Below, piece after piece: positions 6,785-15,250 of a stretch of DNA of 64,000 bases. The stretch spans positions 1,057,001 through 1,121,000 of the forward strand of contig NZ_LR732469.1 of NCBI RefSeq assembly GCF_902506425.1, written 5' to 3'. This DNA comes from Novosphingobium sp. 9U. GTDB taxonomy: Bacteria > Pseudomonadota > Alphaproteobacteria > Sphingomonadales > Sphingomonadaceae. Within the stretch, counting starts at the first letter, position 1. The number at the start of each line of letters is the position of its first letter. The notes under the pieces were generated by a model. The model saw nothing but the letters and a program-made list of their open reading frames with translations, had not been told where the DNA came from and made no database searches. Both the position numbers and the translations under genes were made by a program.

Positions 6785-7945
6785 ATGACCCTGGCCCCGT
6801 ACGCTACCGACTGGACCCGCTCGCGTGGACGCGAGTTCGGGCTGGAGAACGCGCTCGCTCGCGGTCCGCGCAGCCCGTACCAGCGCGACCGGGACCGTAT
6901 CATCCACTCGATCGCGTTCCGGCGGCTCCGCTACAAGACCCAGGTCTTTATCGCCCCCGATGGCGACCACTACCGCGTCCGCCTGACCCACAGCCTGGAG
7001 GTGGCGCAGATCGCGCGCGTGATCGCCCGCACGCTGGGCCTCGACGAGGACCTGACCGAAGCGCTGTCGCTGGCGCACGACATCGGCCACGCGCCATTCG
7101 GCCATGCCGGCGAGGAAGCGCTCCAAGGCGCGCTGCACAGCCACGGCGGCTTCGACCACAATGCCCAGACCTTGCGCACGCTGATGCGCATCGAATCTCC
7201 GTATTGCGAGCACGACGGCCTCAACCTGACCTGGGAGACGCTGGAGGGCCTCGCCAAGCACAACGGTCCGGTGAGCGAGCCAGGCTGGGCGCTGGCAGAG
7301 CTGGACGCGGCGTTCCCGATGGAACTGTCCACCTGGCCCTCGCTGGAGGCGCAAGTCGCCTCGCTTTCGGACGACATCGCTTACGACAACCACGACATCG
7401 ACGATGGCCTGCGCGCCGGCTTCCTCGATCTCGACGAAGTGCTCGCTCACCCGTTCGTCGCCGATCACTGGCGCGAGGTGGAGCGCCGCTATCCCTCGGC
7501 GCCACGGGATCGGCAGGTCTCGGAACTGATCCGCAGCCAGATCGGCTTCATGGTCAACGACCTGCTGGCCGAAACCGCCAAGCGCCTCGACTCCATCGGC
7601 AGCCTCGCCGAGATCCGCAGCGCCAGCCGGGCGACCGCGGCCTTCTCCGACGAGCTTGCGGTGGCGGAGCGCGCATTCAAGCGCTTCATGTACGAGAAGC
7701 TTTACTACCATCCCGAACAGCTGGAGACGTCGAGGCGTGCGAAGGCGGTCGTGGCCGAACTGTTCAGCGCCTACTCGCAGCAGCCGGTGCTGATGGACGA
7801 GGAGTGGATCGACGGCCTGCCGCGACATGAGCCCGAGCGCAGCCGCCACATCGCCGACTACATCGCTGGAATGACCGATCGCTTCGCCATTGCGCGCCAC
7901 GCCGACATCTACGGCGTCACGCCGGAAGGCTTGCGCAACGTCTAA
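6785..7945 (+). CDS. dgt: Deoxyguanosinetriphosphate triphosphohydrolase-like protein (HD domain)
   Basis: A 386-residue HD-domain phosphohydrolase. The metal-binding set is visible as RLTHSLEVAQIAR (His), LAHDIGHAPFGHAGE (HD pair) and a later Asp in LSDDIAYDNHDIDD. The C-terminal DYIAGMTDRFAIARH motif is characteristic of the dGTPase-like family found next to argS in many proteobacteria (not seen here). It cleaves dNTPs to nucleoside and triphosphate and tunes dNTP pools. ATG 6785 is used; a 13-residue upstream extension would be encoded by the hairpin element and is unlikely to be native. Confidence 0.92.
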   Translation: MTLAPYATDWTRSRGREFGLENALARGPRSPYQRDRDRIIHSIAFRRLRYKTQVFIAPDGDHYRVRLTHSLEVAQIARVIARTLGLDEDLTEALSLAHDIGHAPFGHAGEEALQGALHSHGGFDHNAQTLRTLMRIESPYCEHDGLNLTWETLEGLAKHNGPVSEPGWALAELDAAFPMELSTWPSLEAQVASLSDDIAYDNHDIDDGLRAGFLDLDEVLAHPFVADHWREVERRYPSAPRDRQVSELIRSQIGFMVNDLLAETAKRLDSIGSLAEIRSASRATAAFSDELAVAERAFKRFMYEKLYYHPEQLETSRRAKAVVAELFSAYSQQPVLMDEEWIDGLPRHEPERSRHIADYIAGMTDRFAIARHADIYGVTPEGLRNV

Positions 7946-7960
7946 GCTGTTAGTGGCGCC

Positions 7961-8572
7961 TCAGCGGCCCGGCCACATTGATAGGAAAGCGTCGACAGTG
8001 GCCTCCAGCTCCGGACGGGTCGTGCCATCCTGCGCCTTGATCGACAGCCCGCCCAGCACCGTGGTCAGGCAGCTGGCGAGCGCCTTCGGATCGACGCTTT
8101 CGGGCAGGTCGCCCTCCGCCTTGGCACGGGCAAAGCGCTCAACCATGGCAGCTTGCGAGGAGGCGCGGCGGGCACAGACATGCTCCCGGATCGACTCGGC
8201 TTCCGAGCATCCCACGACCGTGGCGATCACGCCCAGACAACCTTGCGGATCGCTGCCGCCGCAATGGGTTGCGAGCGCGCCCCGCAGCAGCTTTTCCGCA
8301 ACCGCGCGAGCGGTCGGTTCCTGAAGTGCCTGACCGACATAGGCCAGCTTGTCACGCTCGTAGAGGTCCAGCGCCTTGCGAAACAGCGCTTCCTTGTTGC
8401 CGAAACAGGCGTAGAGGCTGGGCTTGGTGATGCCCATGGCCTCTGTCAGGTCCGCCATGGAGGCGCCTTCGTAGCCTTGCTGCCAGAACACCCGCAGCGC
8501 CGCCGCGAGTGCATCGTCAGGGTCGAATTCGCGAGGACGTCCGCGGACCGCAGTGGAGGCCGAACATTTCAT
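7961..8572 (-). CDS. TetR/AcrR family transcriptional regulator
   Basis: A 203-residue repressor-type protein with an N-terminal helix-turn-helix (GRPREFDPDDALAAALRVFWQQGYEGASMADLTEAMGITKPSLYACFGNKEALF, described in parts) and a C-terminal ligand-binding domain. Two cysteines (CGGSDPQGC) occur in the regulatory half. The ATG at 8572 lies within an ATACCG-TC-CGGTAT inverted repeat (8571-8584), a likely autoregulatory operator. The divergent neighbour is the hybrid sensor kinase gene. Ligand and targets are unknown. Confidence 0.92.
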   Translation of the reverse strand: MKCSASTAVRGRPREFDPDDALAAALRVFWQQGYEGASMADLTEAMGITKPSLYACFGNKEALFRKALDLYERDKLAYVGQALQEPTARAVAEKLLRGALATHCGGSDPQGCLGVIATVVGCSEAESIREHVCARRASSQAAMVERFARAKAEGDLPESVDPKALASCLTTVLGGLSIKAQDGTTRPELEATVDAFLSMWPGR

Positions 8573-8584
8573 ACCGTCCGGTAT
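8571..8584. promoter_or_regulatory. Inverted repeat overlapping the tetR start codon (candidate operator)
   Basis: ATACCG at 8571-8576 and CGGTAT at 8579-8584, separated by TC, form perfect 6-bp arms. The layout TACCGNNCGGTA matches the style of operators used by several TetR-family repressors. The start codon of the TetR gene is inside the repeat. Confidence 0.6.
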
Positions 8585-8658
8585 CTAGTGATGGTAGGCC
8601 GCCACGTCCAGCACTCAGCGCGTGTCACTTTGTCGCAACATCCGCAAGTCTCGCCATA

Positions 8659-8683
8659 GGAACTTACTACGTCTAAGTGCGTT
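8659..8683 (+). promoter_or_regulatory. EcfG-type general stress promoter of the hybrid kinase gene
   Basis: GGAAC at 8659-8663, 16 bases, then CGTT at 8680-8683. This is an exact match to the alphaproteobacterial EcfG (general stress sigma) consensus as I know it. Transcription would start near 8691, leaving a leader of about 65 bases before the ATG at 8757. Confidence 0.65.
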
Positions 8684-8756
8684 AGAGCGCAGCGGATTGG
8701 GGGAGCCGCTGTGTGCGCAAGAGCGGATCATGACGCCCCCGGAGAAACGGTGACAG

Positions 8757-11700
8757 ATGCAGCCGCACCCGGGCTACGATATCCCGTTCGATTTTCTGAA
8801 GCGCGGTGGCGAGCTTGCCGGACGCATAGCAAGCTATGACTGGTCATCGACGCCCATCGGCGCGATCGACGGGTGGCCCGTCAGCCTGAAGCAAACCGTC
8901 GGCTTCATGCTCGCCAGCCCTGTGCCACTGGTGCTGCTCTGGGGTGAGCAGGGCGTGATGATCTACAACGACGCGTACTCGGGCTTTGCAGGCGGGCGTG
9001 ACTCCAGCCTGCTTGGCTCGAACGTGCGCGAAGGATGGGGCGAGATCGCCGAGTTCAACGACAATGTCATGCGCGTCGGATTAGCCGGAGGCACCCTCAG
9101 CTACAAGGACCACGAACTCACGCTGGTACGCCATGGCCGTCCGGAGCCGGTATGGATGAACCTCGATTATTCCCCGGTGCTGGGTGATGATGGTCAACCA
9201 GGCGGTGTGATCGCGGTTGTCGTCGAGACGACCGAGATCGTCAGGACACGCATGGCGCTGGAGGAGAGCGAGGCACAACTGCGTTTCCTGGACGAGCTGA
9301 ACCGGGCCAGCGCCGCCAGCCGCCAAGCCGACGATATCCTTGCGATCACCACCCGCATGACCGCGCAGCACCTGAAGCTCAGTAATTGTGCCTATGCTGA
9401 CGTGGATGAGGATGGCGATGGTTTCACCATCCGCGGCAACTGGCACGCACCGACCGCGCCATCGATCGTCGGCCATTACAGCCTTGCCGATTTCGGGCCG
9501 CTCGCCGTGCAGGAACTGAACGCCGGCCGTCCCTTGGTCGTGCCAGATGTCATCGAGCTGGAGCCCACGGCCGCCAAGACCTTCCAAGACATCGGCATAG
9601 GTGCGACGATCTGCATGCCGCTGGTGAAGGATGGGCGGCTCACCGCCCTGATGGCGATCCATGACAACGCGCCTCATGCCTGGTCCGATTACGAACTCGG
9701 CGTCATTCGCGAGGTTACGGAGCGTTCCTGGGCCCACGTACAGCGAGTTGGTGCCGAAGGCGCGCTGCGCGAGCGAGAGGCTTACAACCGCCAGATCCTC
9801 GACAGCGCGATCGACTATGGCATCGTCGCCACTGACCTGGCGGGCCGCGTCACCTTGTGGAACCGAGGCGCCGCCGAGATGCTCGGGTGGAGCGAGCTTG
9901 AAATGGCGGGGCAGCCGATCGACACGTTCTTCACGCCGGAGGACCGCGCACTCGGCCGTCCGGAAGCCAAGCGGCGCGAGGCGCTAGACACGGGCCGTGC
10001 GCACGATGCGCGCTGGCACTTGCGCAAGACTGGCGAGCGCTTCTGGGGCTTGAGCGAGATGACGCCGCTGCGCGACGCGAACGGCGTCGCCATCGGCCTG
10101 GTCAAGCTGATGCGTGATCGGACCGCCGAGTACGAGGCTGAAGCCGCACTGCGTCAGAGCGAGGAGCGCTTGCGCCGGGCCCAAGCGGCCGGCGGCGTCG
10201 GCTTGTTCTCGATCGACATGACGACGGACCTTATCACACCGACCGAGGAGTTCTGCCGGATCTTCGGGCTCGAACCGAGCGAGAAGCTGCCGGCCGAGGC
10301 GGTGCAGAGCCTGGTGATCGACGAGGACCGCGCGCTCGTGTCCACCAGCGCGAGCCGTGCTGCGAAAGTCGCGCCACTCGACGTGGAGTACCGCATCCGC
10401 CGGGCCGACACCGGCGAAGAGCGCACCATCGCCCGAAAGGCGGACTACGAGTATGATGCGCGGGGCAAGCCGATCCGGCTCGACGGCGTGGTGCAGGACG
10501 TCACCGACCGCCTGCGCATCCAGCGCGCACTGGAGAAGAGCGAGGCGCAGTTCAGCGCGCTGGCGCAGAACATGCCCAACCAGGTCTGGACCGCGCGCGC
10601 CGATGGCTGGCTCGACTGGTTCAATGACCAGGTCTACGCCTACAGCCAGGCATCGCGCGGCAGCCTCGATGGCGACCGCTGGGTCAGGTTTGTCCACGCG
10701 GATGATCGCGAGGCGATGCAGGAACGCTGGCAGACGTCGCTGTCCACCGGCGTGCCGTTCGAGGCCGAGTTCCGCCTGCGCGACGCGGCGGGTGGCTATC
10801 GCTGGCACCTGGCGCGCGCGCAGCCGCTCACCGATGCGCGTGGGGAGATCACCGCGTGGGTCGGTACCAACACCGAAATCGAAGCACAAAAGCAGGCCGA
10901 AGCCGCCTCGGCGCAGGATCGCGAACGGCTCTGGACGATCAGCCAGGACCTGATGCTGGTGTGCGATTTCGACGGGCTCATCACGGCGGTGAATCCGTCG
11001 GGCGAACGACTTCTGGGCTGGAGTGAGGAAGAGATGGTGGGTGCCACACTCGCCGACTTCCTGCACCCCGACGACTTGCGCAGCACCGACGGCGAGGTCG
11101 GCAGGCTCTCAGAAGGGCAGACCACTTTTGCCTTCGAGAACCGCTATCGTACCCGTGAAGGCGCTTATCGCCTGATTGCGTGGACCGCCGTGCCCGACAA
11201 CGGCCGCATCCACGCCATCGGCCGCGACATCACCGATCAGCGCGAGATCGAGGAGGCACTCCGCCAAAGCCAGAAGATGGAGGCGGTGGGCCAGCTGACC
11301 GGCGGCATCGCCCACGATTTCAACAACCTGCTGCAAGGCATCACCGGCAGCCTGGATATCATGCAGAACCGCATCGCGCGGGGCCGCACCGATGACCTCG
11401 GGCGTTGGCTCGAGGGCGCGCGCGGCTCGGCCGAGCGGGCCGCTGCGCTGACCCATCGGCTGCTCGCGTTCTCACGCCGTCAGCCGCTCGATCCGCGGCC
11501 GGTGCGCGCCAACCCGCTGGTTGCCTCGATGGAGGACCTGCTGCGGCGTACGCTGGGCGAGAACGTCGAACTGGCCATGGCGCTCGACGACAAGCTGTGG
11601 CTGACCCGGTGCGATCCCAATCAGCTGGAAAGCGCCATCCTGAACCTGGCGATCAACGCCCGTGACGCCATGCCCGATGGGGGCAGACTGACGATCGAGA

Positions 11701-12404
11701 CCTGCAACACGCGGCTCGACAGCGGCTTTGCGGCGCAGCAGCACGATGTCAAACCGGGCCAGTACGTGTGCATCTCGGTCACCGATACCGGCACCGGCAT
11801 GACCCGCGACACGATGGGCCGCGCTTTCGAGCCGTTCTTCACCACCAAGCCGACCGGGCAGGGCACGGGGCTGGGGCTGTCGATGATCTATGGCTTCACC
11901 CGCCAGTCGGAAGGTCATGCGCTGATCTATTCTGAAGTGGGCACAGGCACCACGATCAAGCTGTACCTGCCGCGCCATCGCGGCGAGGACGAGGGTGACT
12001 CCCTAGGCGACCAGCCGCAGGAGGCACCCGCCACTGACGCTGGCGAAGTGGTTTTGGTGGTCGAGGATGAGCCGGTCGTGCGCGGCCTCATCGTCGAGGT
12101 GCTGAGCGAACTGGGCTACCAAGCGATCGAGGCGGTGGATGGGCCCCAGGGCCTCGCCGTGCTCCAGGCGCCGGGCAAGATCGACCTGCTGGTGACCGAC
12201 ATCGGCCTGCCGGGGCTCAACGGGCGGCAAGTCGCCGATGCGGCAAGGCTCACGCGCAAGGATCTGAAGGTGCTGTTCATGACCGGCTATGCCGAGAATG
12301 CAGCGCTCGCTTCGGGCTTCCTTGAACCGGGCATGGCACTGATCACCAAGCCGTTCGCGATGGATGTGCTCGCCACCCGCATTCGCGAGATCATCGAGGG
12401 TTGA
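8757..12404 (+). CDS. Hybrid sensor histidine kinase, multiple PAS + GAF + HisKA/HATPase + receiver
   Basis: A 1215-residue soluble kinase without membrane helices. Order: N-terminal PAS-like region (about 20-165), GAF (about 185-335), then four PAS/PAC units (about 345-465, 470-590, 600-720, 725-845), dimerisation domain with [20 protein letters not shown] (phospho-His H853), ATPase domain ([25 protein letters not shown]) and a C-terminal receiver (VVEDEP, phosphoacceptor D1148 in [13 protein letters not shown]). The domain set suggests cytosolic sensing of redox, light or small ligands. Its upstream region has an EcfG-type promoter, so it is probably induced in general stress. The convergent single-domain receiver downstream is a possible partner. 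Confidence 0.92.
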   Translation: MQPHPGYDIPFDFLKRGGELAGRIASYDWSSTPIGAIDGWPVSLKQTVGFMLASPVPLVLLWGEQGVMIYNDAYSGFAGGRDSSLLGSNVREGWGEIAEFNDNVMRVGLAGGTLSYKDHELTLVRHGRPEPVWMNLDYSPVLGDDGQPGGVIAVVVETTEIVRTRMALEESEAQLRFLDELNRASAASRQADDILAITTRMTAQHLKLSNCAYADVDEDGDGFTIRGNWHAPTAPSIVGHYSLADFGPLAVQELNAGRPLVVPDVIELEPTAAKTFQDIGIGATICMPLVKDGRLTALMAIHDNAPHAWSDYELGVIREVTERSWAHVQRVGAEGALREREAYNRQILDSAIDYGIVATDLAGRVTLWNRGAAEMLGWSELEMAGQPIDTFFTPEDRALGRPEAKRREALDTGRAHDARWHLRKTGERFWGLSEMTPLRDANGVAIGLVKLMRDRTAEYEAEAALRQSEERLRRAQAAGGVGLFSIDMTTDLITPTEEFCRIFGLEPSEKLPAEAVQSLVIDEDRALVSTSASRAAKVAPLDVEYRIRRADTGEERTIARKADYEYDARGKPIRLDGVVQDVTDRLRIQRALEKSEAQFSALAQNMPNQVWTARADGWLDWFNDQVYAYSQASRGSLDGDRWVRFVHADDREAMQERWQTSLSTGVPFEAEFRLRDAAGGYRWHLARAQPLTDARGEITAWVGTNTEIEAQKQAEAASAQDRERLWTISQDLMLVCDFDGLITAVNPSGERLLGWSEEEMVGATLADFLHPDDLRSTDGEVGRLSEGQTTFAFENRYRTREGAYRLIAWTAVPDNGRIHAIGRDITDQREIEEALRQSQKMEAVGQLTGGIAHDFNNLLQGITGSLDIMQNRIARGRTDDLGRWLEGARGSAERAAALTHRLLAFSRRQPLDPRPVRANPLVASMEDLLRRTLGENVELAMALDDKLWLTRCDPNQLESAILNLAINARDAMPDGGRLTIETCNTRLDSGFAAQQHDVKPGQYVCISVTDTGTGMTRDTMGRAFEPFFTTKPTGQGTGLGLSMIYGFTRQSEGHALIYSEVGTGTTIKLYLPRHRGEDEGDSLGDQPQEAPATDAGEVVLVVEDEPVVRGLIVEVLSELGYQAIEAVDGPQGLAVLQAPGKIDLLVTDIGLPGLNGRQVADAARLTRKDLKVLFMTGYAENAALASGFLEPGMALITKPFAMDVLATRIREIIEG

Positions 12405-12476
12405 TCTCGCACGCCCTCGTCCCAGGCGAGGAGAGGATACGTAAGCTTCGAAGCTCGCTTCCTAGCCGGAGTTGGC

Positions 12477-12513
12477 GAGGGGTTTGTGCCCGCCCAAGGT
12501 TCGGAAACCCCTC
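12477..12513. terminator. Hairpin between convergent kinase and response regulator genes
   Basis: GAGGGGTTT (12477-12485) pairs with AAACCCCTC (12505-12513) around a 19-base loop. It lies between convergent genes and may terminate both transcripts; there is no strong T-tract. Confidence 0.45.
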
Positions 12514-12530
12514 TCCTTATTTCAGCGTGC

Positions 12531-12887
12531 TCAGCCCAGCGTCGCCTTGAGCGCGTTCTCGACATCGCTGGTGGAAAACGGTTTGCCCAGCAGCCCGGCA
12601 TGACCCAACCGGTCGGTCTCCGCACTCGCGCCGTACCCGGTCGCCAGCAGGAACGGCACGCCGCGCTCGCGCAGCAGTTCGGCCACCGGCGTGGAGACCA
12701 CGCCTTGGCCCAGGTTCAGGTCGAGAATGGCGCAATCTAGTGCTTCGCTCTGCGCCAAGTCCATTGCTTGCTTGAGCGACGCGGCGGGGCCGACCACCTG
12801 GTATCCCAGATCGTCGAGCATGTCCTCCAGCATCATCGCCACTAGCATCTCGTCGTCGACGACGAGGACGCGCTTGCGCTCGCTCAT
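12531..12887 (-). CDS. Single-domain response regulator, 118 aa
   Basis: A stand-alone receiver domain: RVLVVDDEMLVAMMLEDMLDDLGY gives the acidic pair, CAILDLNLG carries the phosphoacceptor Asp, LLATGYG the Ser/Thr region and GKPFS the Lys. No output domain follows. ATG at 12887 gives a normal length; the longer frame to 13046 runs through unlikely sequence. Such CheY-like proteins often act as phosphate sinks or adaptors for HWE or hybrid kinases. It converges on the hybrid kinase gene and could exchange phosphate with it (inference). Confidence 0.9.
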   Translation of the reverse strand: MSERKRVLVVDDEMLVAMMLEDMLDDLGYQVVGPAASLKQAMDLAQSEALDCAILDLNLGQGVVSTPVAELLRERGVPFLLATGYGASAETDRLGHAGLLGKPFSTSDVENALKATLG

Positions 12888-13008
12888 GGGCGCACCTGCA
12901 TGGTTGCGGTCTCGTCTGGCGATGTGTGTGAGCCGTTCAGCATGGCGCTCGATTAGGCTGCAATGTGCGCTTTGGGAAGAGCATGCGGCCGTGCCTGTCG
13001 CCGTTCGT

Positions 13009-13413
13009 TCACCGCCAAGCGCCTCTCGCCGTCTGCCGCCATGCATAGACCGCTGAGGCGATCGCGATCACCACGATCAACGCCGGAAAGATCAACGCAT
13101 TCAGGCCCTTGTAGGACAGCAACCCGAAACCGAAAATCGTCCAACTGAACTGGAGGATCACCGCCACCGCCGAGACCGCGAACAGGATCCAGGCAACGCG
13201 CCGCCGCATCAGCAAGGCGACTGCACCGGCGGTGCCCGAGATCACGGCCAGCGCATAAGCGGCCCAGGCCCAAGCCGGCATGGTCGCAAAGGCGCGGGCC
13301 GTAGCCGGGTCACCCAAGCTTGCAGGGTCGGCCGTCGCCTGCATCACGAAGGCTGCGTCCCCGGCCAGGTTCCACAGCAGGATCAATACTGCCACCCACA
13401 GCGCGCGCTTCAT
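13009..13413 (-). CDS. Small integral membrane protein, four predicted helices
   Basis: A 134-residue protein with four hydrophobic stretches: ALWVAVLILLWNLAGDAAF, WAWAAYALAVISGTAGAVALL, AWILFAVSAVAVILQFSWTIF and ALIFPALIVVIAIASAVYAW. Similar proteins are annotated in sphingomonads as hypothetical or 'sugar transporter', which I regard as unreliable. The ATG at 13413 is chosen because it precedes the first helix; the longer frame adds non-membrane sequence antisense to the peroxiredoxin gene. The function is not known. Confidence 0.75.
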   Translation of the reverse strand: MKRALWVAVLILLWNLAGDAAFVMQATADPASLGDPATARAFATMPAWAWAAYALAVISGTAGAVALLMRRRVAWILFAVSAVAVILQFSWTIFGFGLLSYKGLNALIFPALIVVIAIASAVYAWRQTARGAWR

Positions 13414-13552
13414 CGTCCGTCCCCTCCCACCCGAGCGCTGGCAGCCATACACGCCGAACGCCAACCGGAACTTTGCCGCGCCCGGCGCCTTCTGACAATC
13501 GCTTGCCGCGCTGCGCCCGCGCGCTGCCACGGCCCATGCAGGAGATCCGTTC

Positions 13553-14089
13553 ATGCTCGACAAACAGGTGCCCGACGTCACTCTCAAGACCCGCGTTCGC
13601 GACGAGAGCGTAGGCGGCCCCAACCCGTTCCGCTGGCAGGACCTGCCCATTCATGAGGCGTTCGCAGGCAAGAAGGTGGTGGTGTTCTCGCTCCCCGGTG
13701 CGTTCACGCCGACTTGCTCGAACGAGCAGTGCCCTGCGTTCGAGCGTCTCTACGACGATTTCCGCGCAGCGGGCGTGGACGAGATCTACTGCATCGCTGT
13801 GAACGACGCCTTCGTCATGTACCAGTGGGGCAAGAACCTCGGCCTCAACAAGGTCAAGCTGCTGCCCGACGGATCGGGCACCTTCACCCGCCGCATGGGC
13901 ATGCTGATCAACAAGGACCACCTGGGCTTCGGCTTGCGCTCCTGGCGCTATGCCATGGTGGTCGAGGACAACAAGGTGACCGCCTGGTTCGAGGAGCCCG
14001 GCATCAACGACAGCGGCGAGGATGACGACCCCTACGGCGAGACCGCGCCCGAGAAGGTGCTGGAGGCCCTGCAGGCCGGCAAGGTTTGA
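13553..14089 (+). CDS. Peroxiredoxin, Prx5-like
   Basis: A 178-residue thiol peroxidase of the Prx5 type. The active site is LPGAFTPTCSNEQCPAF, with the peroxidatic cysteine at C55 and another at C60. The GLNKVKLLPDGSGTFTRRMGM and LRSWRYAMVVEDNKVTAWFEEPG segments are typical of the family. It reduces hydrogen peroxide and alkyl hydroperoxides, usually with glutathione/glutaredoxin or thioredoxin. A GGAGA ribosome binding site precedes the ATG. The downstream 2H phosphoesterase gene overlaps its end by four bases. Confidence 0.95.
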   Translation: MLDKQVPDVTLKTRVRDESVGGPNPFRWQDLPIHEAFAGKKVVVFSLPGAFTPTCSNEQCPAFERLYDDFRAAGVDEIYCIAVNDAFVMYQWGKNLGLNKVKLLPDGSGTFTRRMGMLINKDHLGFGLRSWRYAMVVEDNKVTAWFEEPGINDSGEDDDPYGETAPEKVLEALQAGKV

Positions 14090-14640
14090 GCGAGCCCCCG
14101 GCAACGGCACAGGGCGGCGGCGAGGCGGCTCCGGTCCGCCGCCCGCCGCTGCTGGTCACCGGCGAGCTGCCGCCGGACATCCTTGCCTGGGCCGATGGCT
14201 TGCGCCGCGCGCACTTCCCGCCCGAGCGCAATCGGCTGCGCGCGCATGTCACGCTGTTCCACGCGCTGCCCAATGGCGTGGAAGCGGAACTGCGCCAGGT
14301 GCTGGGCGAGTTGGCTGGCGCTCCACCGCCCGCGGCACAGATCTCCGGGCTGATGAAGCTGGGCGGCGGTACGGCGCTTGCGATCGACTGCCCTGACCTC
14401 GTGACGCTGCACGGCCGCATTGCCGATCGCATGCACGGCCTGCTGACGCGGCAGGATGCGCAGCCGCTCAAGCTGCACATCACGATCCAGAACAAGGTGA
14501 CCTCGGAAGCCGCGCGCAAGTTGCAGGCGGAGCTTGGCCCGACGCTGGAGCCGCGCGCGTTCCGGTTCCACGGCTTCGGCCTCTACGCCTACGAGGACGG
14601 GCTCTGGCGACCCATCCGCAACTTCGCTTTTCGCGGCTGA
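14086..14640 (+). CDS. 2'-5' RNA ligase family / 2H phosphoesterase protein
   Basis: A 184-residue protein with the two H-x-T-x motifs of the 2H superfamily: HVTL (H54) and HITI in LKLHITIQNKV. This is the LigT/ThpR type fold that acts on 2',5' or cyclic phosphodiester bonds in RNA or nucleotides. The best start is TTG 14086, overlapping the peroxiredoxin stop (TTGA), which suggests coupled translation. The first 20 residues are low-complexity and the true start could be further in. Confidence 0.85.
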   Translation: MSEPPATAQGGGEAAPVRRPPLLVTGELPPDILAWADGLRRAHFPPERNRLRAHVTLFHALPNGVEAELRQVLGELAGAPPPAAQISGLMKLGGGTALAIDCPDLVTLHGRIADRMHGLLTRQDAQPLKLHITIQNKVTSEAARKLQAELGPTLEPRAFRFHGFGLYAYEDGLWRPIRNFAFRG

Positions 14641-14653
14641 AAGGGGGTTGGTC

Positions 14654-14730
14654 TGGTAGCGGAGGAGGGACTCGAACCCCCGACACGCGGATTATGATTC
14701 CGCTGCTCTAACCGGCTGAGCTACTCCGCC
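14654..14730 (-). tRNA. tRNA-Met (anticodon CAT), elongator type; CCA encoded
   Basis: A 77-base cloverleaf on the minus strand: acceptor GGCGGAG/CTCCGCT (G-U at the first pair), D arm GCTC/GAGC, anticodon arm GCGGA/TCCGC with loop ATCATAA, T arm GGGGG/CCCTC with TTCGAGT, discriminator A and encoded CCA. The anticodon is CAT. The D-loop and lack of initiator features point to elongator Met; the lysidine-modified tRNA-Ile with CAT is the alternative and cannot be fully excluded. Confidence 0.93.
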
Positions 14731-14886
14731 AGACCATGTGCAAGCCGCCGGGGCGGTGCAGGCCGCGTCCCTTAGGTCGAGCGTCGCGGCAGGTCAACTG
14801 CAAGTTGCAGGGTTCGGGTGCGCTTTTGCGTCCGGCCTATGCCGTCGAGGGTGCGGCCGATGTCGGCCGCACCCGCAGTGCAGCCC

Positions 14887-15165
14887 TCAGCCCTTCTTGG
14901 TGGCCGAGTTCAGGTTCTCCTGGCTCTTGACGTCCGTCTCGCCCAGCTGACCGGTGCCGTGGTACGCCGCCTCGCTCTGGCCGCCATGGAAGCCGCGCGA
15001 CTTGCCGGCCTCTTCCTTGCCGGTGTGCGGGTTGGGGTAGGCGCCGCCCTGGCTTTCGCTCTCGGTACGACCGTGGGTGCCGGGGGCGCCGACGCCCTCG
15101 GCCTGTGGCTTGGGTCGGCCTTCGCCGCTGGCCTGCAGCGGGGTCTTGCCTTTTTCGTCGCTCAT
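14887..15165 (-). CDS. Small disordered, glycine-rich hydrophilic protein (stress-type), 92 aa
   Basis: A 92-residue protein of almost only polar residues (Gly, Glu, Ser, Lys, Gln, Asn), without hydrophobic core or cysteines, thus intrinsically disordered. The composition recalls small stress or desiccation-protective proteins (KGG/hydrophilin-like), although no named family is certain. An EcfG-type promoter (GGAAC at 15230-15226, GGTT at 15208-15205) sits about 40 bases upstream of its ATG, supporting a general-stress role. Confidence 0.75.
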   Translation of the reverse strand: MSDEKGKTPLQASGEGRPKPQAEGVGAPGTHGRTESESQGGAYPNPHTGKEEAGKSRGFHGGQSEAAYHGTGQLGETDVKSQENLNSATKKG

Positions 15166-15204
15166 CTGCCTTGCTCCGTGTCCGTAGCGGGTTCTCCTGG
15201 GGAC

Positions 15205-15230
15205 AACCGACGGGAGCCGCGATCCGTTCC
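15205..15230 (-). promoter_or_regulatory. EcfG-type general stress promoter of the 92-aa protein gene
   Basis: On the minus strand GGAAC (15230-15226) is followed after 17 bases by GGTT (15208-15205), close to the GGAAC-N16/17-CGTT consensus. The predicted leader to the ATG at 15165 is about 35 bases. Confidence 0.6.
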
Positions 15231-15250
15231 GCCGAGCGGCTGCGAGCTGC

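Noticed and set aside
13009..13650. Longer form of the small membrane protein
   Set aside because: The extra 79 residues are antisense to the peroxiredoxin gene and precede a good ATG and first helix at 13413.
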